A stretch of DNA of 22,021 bases, from positions 1 to 22,021 of the IMG/VR virus record IMGVR_UViG_3300032240_000559; one strand, given 5' to 3'. Positions 6,780-13,715 of the stretch are shown piece by piece (positions within the stretch are counted from its first letter, which is position 1; each line of letters starts with the position of its first letter). This DNA comes from a virus. The notes beneath the pieces were generated by a model. It saw only the letters and a list, made by a program, of their open reading frames with translations, was not told the DNA's origin and made no database searches. The position numbers and the translations under genes are program-made.

Positions 6780-8753
6780 ATGAACATAATTACGACTAAA
6801 GAACAGCTAGATGAGATGGTTGCTTACTATCTAAAACAAGATGCGTTTGCCTACGACTGTGAAACTGTTGGACCACGTAGGGGCGTTACTGTTGTTAACG
6901 AGGTGCTGTGGCTTAGTTTTTCTACACATGGTCGCGGTGATGTAATCCCTATGGGCCACCCAAATGGTGAGTATGTGAACATTGTTCGCCCACTTACTGG
7001 TCAAGGTGAGAAGCGTAAAGAAAAAGGATTAGAAGTCCGTGACGCTGACTATTCCAGAGACGATAAAAAAGCTACAGTTATTTTTGAAGAGGCCCCCGTT
7101 CAGTTATATCCAGCAGAAGTATTTAAAACGCTGGAGCCCTTGTTCTTTAAAGAAAACATCCTTACCGTAGGACACAACCTAGTGTTTGACCTTACATCTG
7201 TTGCTAAATACTACGGTGGCAAAGTGCCCGTAGGCCCTTACTTTGACACCATGGTTGGCTCATTTCTTTATGACAATCGCAATAAGAATAAGTGCGGTCT
7301 TGATGACTGTCTAAAGCGTGAGTTTGGTTATGAGATGGAGAAGGGCGTAGGAGCACAGGTAGAGGTGCACGCTTTCAATGTTGTTGCTAAGTACGCATAC
7401 CTAGATGCTAAATATACATTCATGCTTTATAAAGTTATTAAAGAAAAACTTAAAGAAGCTAATGTAGAAAACATAATGGACTTAGAAATGGATGTACTAG
7501 CTGTTCTATGCCATATGAAGTTAGCAGGCGCACCTATTGACCAAGATGCTTTGTCTACTTTGCATAAGCAATTAGAAGAAGACATTGAGAAGGCACGTTC
7601 AGACATCTATGCAATTGCTGGTCGTGTGTTTAACATTAATTCGAATCAAGAAAAACAACAGCTTTTATATGCAAAAAAAATTGACGGTGGTCGCGGCCTA
7701 AAACCTAAAATTCTTACAGGTAAAGGGTTAAAGAAAGATGCGGAAGGACGAGAGTTAGAGTTGTCTGACTTCTCTGTATCATCGGAGGCGCTAGAGCCTT
7801 ACCGTGAGAAAGACCCATTAGTTAAAGCATTACTTGAATATGCAGACCTTAATAAACTGTTAAGCACATATGTAATTCCATACCTAGGAGGCGAAGTTGT
7901 CCGAACTGTTAGCGGAAAGTCCAAAATTGAAATCAAAGAAAGCCTTCTTGTTGACGGTAAAATTCACTGCGACTTCATTCAACATGGCGCAGAGACGGGT
8001 AGATTCTCTAGTCGTAACCCAAACCTACAGAATGTTCCCAACCCAGCCACCGCGCATGGTAAAGCTATCCGTAACCTCTTCTACGCACCAGAGGGTTACA
8101 AACTTGTCGTAGCGGATTATTCACAGATTGAGCCACGCATCATTGCCTCTATGTCTAAAGACCCTATTATGATGAAAAATTATTTAGATGGTGGTGACAT
8201 ATACACAACTGTAGGTGACGTTATGGGAGTCAACCGTCAAGGGGGTAAGGTTTTAGTATTGGCTATGGCTTATGGCGTAGGGCCAGATAAGATTGCGCGT
8301 TCCATCGGTTGTTCTATTACAGAAGCTAAGAACTTACTTTCAGATTTTGCTGCTAAGTTTTCTAATGTTAATCGCTATAGGATAAAAGTTGTTGGTGCTA
8401 CTAAAGCCCACAAGTACGTCACTACAATTATGGGTCGTAAGAGATTTTTACCAGAAATTAACTCTAATAACTTTGCTGAGCGTGGCAGCGCTGAACGCCA
8501 AGCGTTTAATACCCGTATCCAAGGGTCAGCTGCTGACATTATGAAGCTTGCTATGATACGCGCTCATCAAATGGTTCCAAAAGAATCACGAATCATATTG
8601 ACAGTACACGATGAGCTTGTAACCATCACTCCTGACCATTTAGTTAATGAAACAAAAGAAGCAATTAGAGAAGCTATGGAAGGTATTAATATGTTAGACG
8701 TCCCTTTAATTGCTGATGTAAAAGTAGTACAACGTTGGGGGGAAGCTAAGTGA
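6780..8753 (+). CDS. polA-like: Family A (Pol I-type) replicative DNA polymerase
   Basis: The 657-residue protein has a 3'-5' exonuclease domain (D26-x-E28 in YDCETV, GHNLVFDL as Exo II, YAYLDAKYT as Exo III) and a complete polymerase domain. Motif A is VVADYSQIEPR with D446, motif B runs R486-x3-K490 ... Y498-G499, and motif C is LTVHDELV with H610-D611. There is no 5' nuclease domain, so it is the Klenow-like form usual in phages. At the position equivalent to E. coli Phe762 the residue is Leu494. An AGGAA SD sits 3-7 nt before the ATG, right after the attenuator hairpin. This is the main replicative polymerase of the phage. Confidence 0.95.
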   Translation: MNIITTKEQLDEMVAYYLKQDAFAYDCETVGPRRGVTVVNEVLWLSFSTHGRGDVIPMGHPNGEYVNIVRPLTGQGEKRKEKGLEVRDADYSRDDKKATVIFEEAPVQLYPAEVFKTLEPLFFKENILTVGHNLVFDLTSVAKYYGGKVPVGPYFDTMVGSFLYDNRNKNKCGLDDCLKREFGYEMEKGVGAQVEVHAFNVVAKYAYLDAKYTFMLYKVIKEKLKEANVENIMDLEMDVLAVLCHMKLAGAPIDQDALSTLHKQLEEDIEKARSDIYAIAGRVFNINSNQEKQQLLYAKKIDGGRGLKPKILTGKGLKKDAEGRELELSDFSVSSEALEPYREKDPLVKALLEYADLNKLLSTYVIPYLGGEVVRTVSGKSKIEIKESLLVDGKIHCDFIQHGAETGRFSSRNPNLQNVPNPATAHGKAIRNLFYAPEGYKLVVADYSQIEPRIIASMSKDPIMMKNYLDGGDIYTTVGDVMGVNRQGGKVLVLAMAYGVGPDKIARSIGCSITEAKNLLSDFAAKFSNVNRYRIKVVGATKAHKYVTTIMGRKRFLPEINSNNFAERGSAERQAFNTRIQGSAADIMKLAMIRAHQMVPKESRIILTVHDELVTITPDHLVNETKEAIREAMEGINMLDVPLIADVKVVQRWGEAK

Positions 8754-9223
8754 GTTGGTTTAATAGATTTTTTAATAAAGATAAAGATGATTTTGAGCTT
8801 ATTAGAAAAGACATACCGCTTAGTACTATCGCTCGTTGGTACATATACGACACAGAATTAGGTGAGCCTAACGAAGTTTCAAATGTGCTTGGCCTTAACA
8901 TGGTTAGTGATGAAGGCGATGAAAAAGAACGTGAAGATAGTCAGTTACGTTTGGGACGTATTGAATATTTACTTCCGTTTATTCACGCCATGTCTGACGT
9001 AGCAGCCGATATTATTTCGGGTATTCAGATAAAAGAGATACTGGAAAAAAACCCAGATGCTGAAGAAGAGATTGAGTCTGAGCTTGACCTTATGAGAACC
9101 ATGTACAAAGTCATTAGTTTGTCGTCTTTAATAGGCGCTTTTTCATCTGCTATGGAGATTGGCCTTATTCACGAAGGTAATATAGAATACGCTGAATGGG
9201 AGAATCGAGTTATAAATGAGTAA
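8750..9223 (+). CDS. Hypothetical acidic protein (157 aa)
   Basis: The gene starts at GTG 8750, overlapping the polymerase stop as GTGA. The N-terminus is aromatic and basic (MSWFNRFFNKDKDD), perhaps an amphipathic peptide, but no true membrane segment is present. The rest is strongly acidic and helical, for example KNPDAEEEIESELDLMRTMY. I recognise no family. Translational coupling to the polymerase suggests a role in replication, for example as an accessory or clamp-like factor, but that is only context. Confidence 0.65.
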   Translation: MSWFNRFFNKDKDDFELIRKDIPLSTIARWYIYDTELGEPNEVSNVLGLNMVSDEGDEKEREDSQLRLGRIEYLLPFIHAMSDVAADIISGIQIKEILEKNPDAEEEIESELDLMRTMYKVISLSSLIGAFSSAMEIGLIHEGNIEYAEWENRVINE

Positions 9224-9581
9224 TCAAAATTGGTGGGCACAGAAACTTGGTAACAACTCCGCACCGTTACCACCAGCCACTCAACCACGTGTAGCCCCGC
9301 AGCCTGCTACTTACGCACAGCCACAACAACAGTACCCACCTAGTCAACAGGTGACGCCTCAAGCAGAACGTTGTCCAGGGTGTGGAAGCGGAAACTACGG
9401 TGGCGGAACACCTGAGTCACGTAAGCGTTGTTACGATTGCGGGTACCCAGTAGTACAGTCAGGCAGTGGGCTTGGTAAAGGGGTTACTAGCGGACCACAA
9501 GCATCTGGACCAGTGCAAGCATCTATACAAGTACCAACAGGCGGATGGAACCCAACTACTATCATTGGAAAACTTGAATGA
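9216..9581 (+). CDS. Zinc-ribbon protein with Pro/Gln-rich N-terminus
   Basis: The protein has 121 residues. Positions 15-50 are rich in Pro, Gln and Ala and probably disordered. A zinc ribbon follows: CPGCGSG at about 53-59 and CYDCGYP at about 72-78. The C-terminal third is Gly/Ser/Gln-rich and again flexible. Short adaptor proteins of this kind often bind nucleic acid or a partner through the ribbon. The start overlaps the upstream stop by 8 nt and the stop overlaps the recA ATG (ATGA). The function is unknown, but its place next to recA suggests recombination or replication. Confidence 0.7.
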   Translation: MSNQNWWAQKLGNNSAPLPPATQPRVAPQPATYAQPQQQYPPSQQVTPQAERCPGCGSGNYGGGTPESRKRCYDCGYPVVQSGSGLGKGVTSGPQASGPVQASIQVPTGGWNPTTIIGKLE

Positions 9582-10627
9582 ACGCAGAACTAACTAAACT
9601 ACTTACAAAGATTAATAAAAAGTATGGCGATGACACCATTGTTTTAGGTTCTGCAATTACTGAGGGCATTGGTCGTATGACTACTGGCTCTATCTCATTA
9701 GACGTAGCATTAGGCGGAGGTTGGCCTACAAATCAATGGCATGAGATTATTGGTGAGGCTAGTAATGGCAAGACTGCAATTGCTCTTAAGACTATTGCTG
9801 CTAATCAAAAGAAAGACCCTAACTTTACTACCGTATGGATTGCAGCAGAGCAATGGGTTCCTGAGTACGCGGAACTTTGCGGTGTAGATGTATCACGTTT
9901 GTATGTTGTATCAACCAACATCATGGAGGAAGCTTATGAAACCGTCATTGAAATTACAGGTTCTAAAACGGTCGATTGTATTGTCATTGATTCACTACCT
10001 GCCTTGGTCCCTTCAGCAGAAGATGATAAGGAGATGGAGGAATCTACTGTAGGTCGTTCAGCGCTTCTTACTAACAAGTTTTTTCGTAAAGTAGGAAAAG
10101 CATCTAAGCGTTCCCTTACAGAGGAAGAGCGTCCATTCATAGGTATCTTAATCAACCAGTGGCGTTCAAAGATTGGCGTCATGTATGGCGACCCTCGCAC
10201 TACCCCAGGTGGGCTTGGTAAGGACTACGCATTTTTTACCCGTATGGAAGTACGCCGTGATGAGTGGATTGAGTCTGGTACAGGGCAAGAAAAACGTCGT
10301 ATTGGTCAGTCTATTAAAGCAAGAGTCATTAAAAATAAATCTGCCCCACCATCACAGGTTGCTACTTTTGACTTTTATTTTGCAGAAGGTGGCGCAGTTC
10401 CTGCTGGAGAGATTGATTTTGGTAAAGAAATTGTGGCTATGGGCATCATTAACAAGGTTATTGTCCGTGCTGGTGCTTACTACCGCTACGGCGATAGACA
10501 ATGGCAGGGCTCAGATGCTATGCTTAACTCCATACGGGAAGAGTTAGACCTAAGAGAAACGTTAGAGCGCGACGTACTGGACTCCATTAAAGCTGGGTCT
10601 AAGTTTGTAGCATCTGATGAAGACTAA
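9578..10627 (+). CDS. recA-like: RecA-like recombinase
   Basis: The 349-residue protein follows RecA through its length. It has GSISLDVALGGGWPTNQWHE before the Walker A motif GEASNGKT (59-66), the activating Glu E91 (in IAAEQW), Walker B CIVIDSL (134-140), the L1-L2 region with NQWRSKIGVMYGDPRTTPGG (193-212), and a C-terminal domain. The P-loop ASNGKT differs from the SSGKT form of bacterial RecA, as in many phage RecA proteins. It should form filaments on ssDNA for strand exchange, recombination-dependent replication and repair, together with the nuclease genes downstream. The start overlaps the previous stop. Confidence 0.92.
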   Translation: MNAELTKLLTKINKKYGDDTIVLGSAITEGIGRMTTGSISLDVALGGGWPTNQWHEIIGEASNGKTAIALKTIAANQKKDPNFTTVWIAAEQWVPEYAELCGVDVSRLYVVSTNIMEEAYETVIEITGSKTVDCIVIDSLPALVPSAEDDKEMEESTVGRSALLTNKFFRKVGKASKRSLTEEERPFIGILINQWRSKIGVMYGDPRTTPGGLGKDYAFFTRMEVRRDEWIESGTGQEKRRIGQSIKARVIKNKSAPPSQVATFDFYFAEGGAVPAGEIDFGKEIVAMGIINKVIVRAGAYYRYGDRQWQGSDAMLNSIREELDLRETLERDVLDSIKAGSKFVASDED

Positions 10628-10958
10628 AGGTCAAAAGGAATCGAAGAAGCACGAGGAACGACTAGCAAAAGCTGTAGGTGGTCAGCGTAGCGCTGCCAGT
10701 GGAGCTTTCTGGAGTCGTAAAGGTGATGTTAGGTCTAAAGACTTGCTAATAGAACACAAGTGGACTGGCAAAGCCTCCGTAACCGTCAAGGCTGCGGTTC
10801 TAGAAAAGATTGTCAACGAAGCTATCGTTGAGAGTCGGACTCCTGTCCTCGGTTTCAGTCTTAACAATAACAATTACGTAATGTTAACTGAAGATGATTA
10901 TCTGGAATTGCGCCAGAATCTTCAGGAGTGTAATTGTACGAAGACATTGGGCACGTAG
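10617..10958 (+). CDS. PD-(D/E)XK nuclease, Holliday-junction resolvase-like
   Basis: This small 113-residue protein has the core of an archaeal/phage Hjc-type nuclease. An N-terminal helix carries the conserved Glu (KKHEERLAKAV, E13/E14). A Gly/Ser-rich GQRSAASGAFWSRKGDV with D37 follows, then LIEHKW with E46-x-K48. That E ... D ... ExK order and the SGA-WxxKGD spacing fit the family. It probably cuts branched DNA made by the neighbouring RecA. Its ATG overlaps the recA end by 11 nt and its end overlaps the WhiB gene. A second resolvase (RuvC-like) is present at 12573. Confidence 0.7.
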   Translation: MKTKGQKESKKHEERLAKAVGGQRSAASGAFWSRKGDVRSKDLLIEHKWTGKASVTVKAAVLEKIVNEAIVESRTPVLGFSLNNNNYVMLTEDDYLELRQNLQECNCTKTLGT

Positions 10959-11251
10959 AAGGATGGCGACATAACGCTAAATGCCGCGGTTTAGATACCG
11001 AGCTTTGGTTTCCTCCACGTGATAAAGCTAAATATAAAAAGATAGCCACAGTCTCTAAAGGCGTGTGCTTTGGTCGTGATGGACTACCAGAATGCCCAGT
11101 TCGTAAAGAGTGTTTACTCTATGCAGACAAGATGGATGAACAGCACGGTATATGGGGTGGGATGTCTCACCGTGAGCGCAACGCGTTAAAAAGAAAAGCA
11201 AAAAAAGCTGGCAAAACTTTTAAAGAATGGGTGTTAGATGATAGGGTCTAG
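10934..11251 (+). CDS. whiB-like: WhiB-family iron-sulfur transcription factor
   Basis: With a TTG start at 10934, behind AGGAG at 10924-10928, the protein has 105 residues; no ATG or GTG precedes the first cysteine in frame. Four cysteines (C17, C45, C54, C60) would bind a [4Fe-4S] cluster. The GIWGGM turn (72-77) and the basic C-terminal helix (RERNALKRKAKKAGK) are hallmarks of Wbl proteins. C45 and C54 are 8 residues apart (CFGRDGLPEC), wider than the usual CxxC. Wbl proteins bind sigma factor region 4 and act as redox-sensitive regulators. This is the strongest sign of an actinobacterial host. It is embedded among recombination genes. Confidence 0.92.
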   Translation: MYEDIGHVEGWRHNAKCRGLDTELWFPPRDKAKYKKIATVSKGVCFGRDGLPECPVRKECLLYADKMDEQHGIWGGMSHRERNALKRKAKKAGKTFKEWVLDDRV

Positions 11252-11253
11252 GC

Positions 11254-12099
11254 ATGACATACAAACCAAGCGGTGCCTTGAAAGCCTTCGTCGACGTGGC
11301 TAAGAAAAACACAAGAGTATTAGGTTCAGTAGAGCGGCATTTAATATCCAAGCCAAGAGACACCAGTCGTCGCACAGACGTACTACATCCTTCCGATATG
11401 GTTGGGGAAGATTGGTGCCATCGCGCTTCTTATTTTCATCTAATGGGTAAAGAGCCATTGTCTACCCGCAACGTTAGTTTACGTATGGCATCAGTGTTTG
11501 AAGAAGGACACGGTATCCATGCTAAATGGCAACGTTGGTTCCAAGAAATGGGTACTTTGTATGGTAAATGGTACTGCATTGAATGTGAAGAAGAATTTTG
11601 GGGCGGGTCTGACTGTCACGATGGCCCACTAGAATATAGAGAAGTGCCTTTGTTCTACGAACCGTTGCGTATTAGCGGGCACTCCGATGGTTGGTTAGTT
11701 AACTTAGGTAACCCTTTAATGCTTGAAATTAAGTCAATTGGTATGGGTACCCTACGTTGGGAAGTCCCAGGTTTGCTAAAAGAAAATGGCAACGATATGG
11801 ATAAGACATGGGCTGCTATTAAAGCACCATTTGAAAAACATATTAATCAGGTTCAAATTTACATGAAGTTGGCTGAGCTTTTAGGTTATCCAGATGTACC
11901 ACAAGAAGCTGTATTAATTTATGAGAACAAAGCAAACCAAGAAACCAAAGAGTTTGTAGTCCCTAAAAGCGACTTTGGAATTGCACATTTATTTGATGCA
12001 GCCGCTATGATTGTGGAAGCAGTAAAGACAGGTGTCCCACCAAAATGTAATGTTGATGGATGGGGACACTGTTCAAGATGTGGAGGTTACGATGACTGA
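11254..12099 (+). CDS. Cas4-like PD-(D/E)XK exonuclease with Fe-S cysteines
   Basis: The 281-residue protein carries H86/H89 (EEGHGIHAKW), SGHSDGW with D145, LEIKSI with E158-x-K160, and a QxxxY-like HINQVQIYMK (196-205). These are the catalytic motifs of RecB-type nucleases. C55 plus C265, C273 and C276 are spaced like the iron-sulfur cysteines of Cas4/AddB. An extra C108-x2-C111 and C121-H122 could bind zinc. It probably resects DNA ends for RecA; phage Cas4-like proteins usually act without CRISPR, and no array is present here. It starts 3 nt after the WhiB stop. Confidence 0.85.
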   Translation: MTYKPSGALKAFVDVAKKNTRVLGSVERHLISKPRDTSRRTDVLHPSDMVGEDWCHRASYFHLMGKEPLSTRNVSLRMASVFEEGHGIHAKWQRWFQEMGTLYGKWYCIECEEEFWGGSDCHDGPLEYREVPLFYEPLRISGHSDGWLVNLGNPLMLEIKSIGMGTLRWEVPGLLKENGNDMDKTWAAIKAPFEKHINQVQIYMKLAELLGYPDVPQEAVLIYENKANQETKEFVVPKSDFGIAHLFDAAAMIVEAVKTGVPPKCNVDGWGHCSRCGGYDD

Positions 12100-12583
12100 G
12101 TTAGTAGCAACAGGAATAAGTGAAGCGGTGCTTGCTCAACTAGAGGCGCAAGGTCTTCCTTTAAAGCGTTCAATGAAAGTTGAACTACCAGATTTTCCTG
12201 AGGACATCACATTAGTTGATGACAATGAGTTGATGATTATGGCTAGCAAATACATGGAGAACATGAATTTCTTACGCACACAGGTAGCGTGTGCCGCTAT
12301 TGCTGAGGCTGAATCTGAAAACACTTTAGATGATGCTGTTGCACAAGGGTTGCTTAACAAAACAACAGGTAAAACTACAGAAAAAGCTGCACTATTACGT
12401 GCTTCAGTTCTTACTGACCCTATAATCAAAGAGTTAGCCGATGCTAAGAATTACTCACACGCTTATCGCAAGCTTCTAGACACCCTGTTAGAGAACACAG
12501 AGCGCTACTACTCCTTGACTAGCCGTGAGCTTACTCGCCGCACGTCTACAGGACGCAGTTCCTTTAACAGATATGCCCCTTAA
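12092..12583 (+). CDS. Hypothetical helical protein between the Cas4-like and RuvC-like genes
   Basis: Starting at ATG 12092 behind GGAGG (12082-12086) gives 163 residues and an 8-nt overlap with the Cas4-like gene; the open frame reaches back to 12032 but without an SD. The protein is mainly helical, with an Ala-rich segment (TQVACAAIAEAESENTLDDA) and a basic Ser/Thr/Arg-rich C-terminus (LTSRELTRRTSTGRSSFNRY). I recognise no family. Its position between two DNA nucleases suggests a recombination accessory role, which is inference only. Confidence 0.7.
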   Translation: MTELVATGISEAVLAQLEAQGLPLKRSMKVELPDFPEDITLVDDNELMIMASKYMENMNFLRTQVACAAIAEAESENTLDDAVAQGLLNKTTGKTTEKAALLRASVLTDPIIKELADAKNYSHAYRKLLDTLLENTERYYSLTSRELTRRTSTGRSSFNRYAP

Positions 12584-13118
12584 AAAAATTGAAGGAGGTC
12601 TCGACCTAGCGGGCAGTAGCCCAATATATTTAGGTATAGACCAATCATTTACTGGATTTGCAATGTGTGCGTATAACAATGACTCATACTACGCAGAGGT
12701 ATACAAGTCCACCAATCGCGGAATGCCACGTATGTTAGATATACGGACTTTTATACGTGATTGGTTATCTAAGGTAGAAATTATTGATGTAGCCATGGAA
12801 GGTTACGCAATGGGAGCCAAAGGCAAAGTATTTCATCTAGGAGAGCTTGGTGGTTTAGTTAAGATGGAGTTGGCAGATATTGACAAGTACCCACTCATAA
12901 TCCCCCCAACTACGCTAAAGAAATATGTAACAGGCGCTGGCACAGGACAGAAGAACCAGATGATTCTGCACACCTACAAGAAGTGGGGTCAGACATTTAC
13001 AGATGACAACGCTTGTGACGCATATGGGCTTGCACGGCTATGCTCAGGGGATGGTAAGCTAGCCTACGAAAAGGCAATATACCAACAGGTGCAGAGCCCA
13101 GATTATCGGGAGATTTAA
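12573..13118 (+). CDS. ruvC-like: RuvC-like Holliday-junction resolvase
   Basis: Starting at ATG 12573 (11-nt overlap with the previous gene) gives 181 residues; GTG 12525 would need a 59-nt overlap. RNase H-fold motifs appear in order: YLGIDQSFTGFA with D23, DVAMEGYAMG with E76, and a C-terminal DDNACDAYGLA with D144/D145 and D149. This is the acidic set of RuvC-like resolvases in phages. It would cut four-way junctions before packaging. A perfect internal Shine-Dalgarno-like GAAGGAGGTC (12591-12600) has no start codon in range. Confidence 0.8.
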   Translation: MPLKKIEGGLDLAGSSPIYLGIDQSFTGFAMCAYNNDSYYAEVYKSTNRGMPRMLDIRTFIRDWLSKVEIIDVAMEGYAMGAKGKVFHLGELGGLVKMELADIDKYPLIIPPTTLKKYVTGAGTGQKNQMILHTYKKWGQTFTDDNACDAYGLARLCSGDGKLAYEKAIYQQVQSPDYREI

Positions 13119-13286
13119 ATGCCAAAATATGATTTTGTCTGCATACCTTGCGACAGTACTGTAGAGATGCATTTAAGTTTTGATTCTTCAGAACGACCAG
13201 CATGCGACAGGTGCGGAAATTTTATGACTAAAGTCTATACACCACCTTCTGTACAGTTTAAAGGTGGAGGATGGGGCGGACAATGA
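13119..13286 (+). CDS. FmdB-like zinc-ribbon protein (55 aa)
   Basis: The frame begins right after the RuvC-like stop (TAAATG) and ends in an ATGA overlap. It has C8-x2-C11 and C29-x2-C32, a short beta-ribbon around VEMHLSFDS, and the end VQFKGGGWGGQ. The Phe-Lys-Gly-Gly-Gly tail is typical of the FmdB family of small zinc-ribbon proteins, found in bacteria and phages with no settled function. The fit is good for so short a protein. It is probably co-translated with its neighbours. Confidence 0.8.
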   Translation: MPKYDFVCIPCDSTVEMHLSFDSSERPACDRCGNFMTKVYTPPSVQFKGGGWGGQ

Positions 13287-13420
13287 TGGCTGAACGTCAA
13301 GTTTTTAATAAGTATTGGGTTTCGTATGGCTATAGCAAGCGGTTAGCTCTTGGCTTTTACGTTGACAAGTATTCTATTGGTATTGATTTTTTATGTTTTT
13401 GGGTAGCGGTGGAGCTATGA
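13283..13420 (+). CDS. Small aromatic hypothetical protein (45 aa)
   Basis: ATG 13283 overlaps the previous stop (a second ATG follows at 13286), and the TGA 13418-13420 overlaps the next ATG. The product is rich in Tyr, Phe and Trp and ends in a hydrophobic stretch (GIDFLCFWVAVEL), which could be a weak membrane anchor or a beta hairpin. No family is recognised. Support comes only from continuous ATGA coupling on both sides. Confidence 0.5.
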   Translation: MMAERQVFNKYWVSYGYSKRLALGFYVDKYSIGIDFLCFWVAVEL

Positions 13421-13455
13421 GTAAGCGCCAAGAAAAGATTGAAGCTAAAACTTGA
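13417..13455 (+). CDS. 12-codon mini-ORF in a coupled chain
   Basis: ATG 13417 (ATGA overlap) reads MSKRQEKIEAKT and stops at TGA 13453-13455, which overlaps the TTG start of the next gene. It may only carry ribosomes from the upstream gene onto the non-AUG start of the zinc-ribbon gene, acting as a translational coupler, or it may be a chance frame. Confidence 0.35.
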   Translation: MSKRQEKIEAKT

Positions 13456-13670
13456 AGTCGATACGGTCCCTCAAGCCTGATTACTCGGGGACCATGGAGT
13501 ATGCCGATGAGGTATGCCATGATTGCCCTCATTGTGAGTCCAACCTTTGGACTGTAAAAGCCTCATTTCAAGATTATGAGCTGTCCCAGTACATGTTAGA
13601 CATGGAGTGCGCTATTTGTGGAACTTATGCCAAAGCGCCTACCCCTTTAGACAGACCTAATTTAATATAA
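13452..13670 (+). CDS. Zinc-ribbon hypothetical protein (72 aa)
   Basis: If TTG 13452 is used, the stop of the mini-ORF overlaps it (TTGA); the first ATG in frame is 13494, which would drop 14 residues. The protein contains CHDCPHC (residues 22-28) and CAIC (53-56), so it can bind one or two zinc ions. The region between is polar and beta-rich (NLWTVKASFQDYELSQYMLD). No named family. The start is uncertain, but the zinc-ribbon core is included in both versions. Confidence 0.65.
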   Translation: MKSIRSLKPDYSGTMEYADEVCHDCPHCESNLWTVKASFQDYELSQYMLDMECAICGTYAKAPTPLDRPNLI

Positions 13671-13680
13671 ACTAGATAAT

Positions 13681-13714
13681 TGTTCCTCGACACTATACGT
13701 AGAACAGAGGAACA
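13681..13714 (+). promoter_or_regulatory. 8-bp inverted repeat sequestering the spoVS ribosome-binding site
   Basis: TGTTCCTC (13681-13688) and GAGGAACA (13707-13714) are perfect reverse complements with an 18-nt loop. The right arm is the SD (GAGGAA) 2 nt before ATG 13716. A second GAACA (13702-13706) just before it could pair with the first 5 nt of the left arm instead, which would free the SD. TA-rich sequence at 13661-13679 may hold the promoter, but the boxes are unclear. Confidence 0.6.
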
Positions 13715-13715
13715 C

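Noticed and set aside
11254-12099. Cas4-like gene as a sign of a CRISPR-Cas system
   Set aside because: There are no cas1, cas2 or effector genes and no array of direct repeats with spacers; phage Cas4-like nucleases are usual recombination enzymes.
12591-12600. Near-perfect Shine-Dalgarno GAAGGAGGTC inside the RuvC-like gene
   Set aside because: No ATG, GTG or TTG follows in a useful distance in any frame, and it is not placed upstream of a slippery site as in known frameshift signals; it is probably Glu-Gly-Gly coding sequence.
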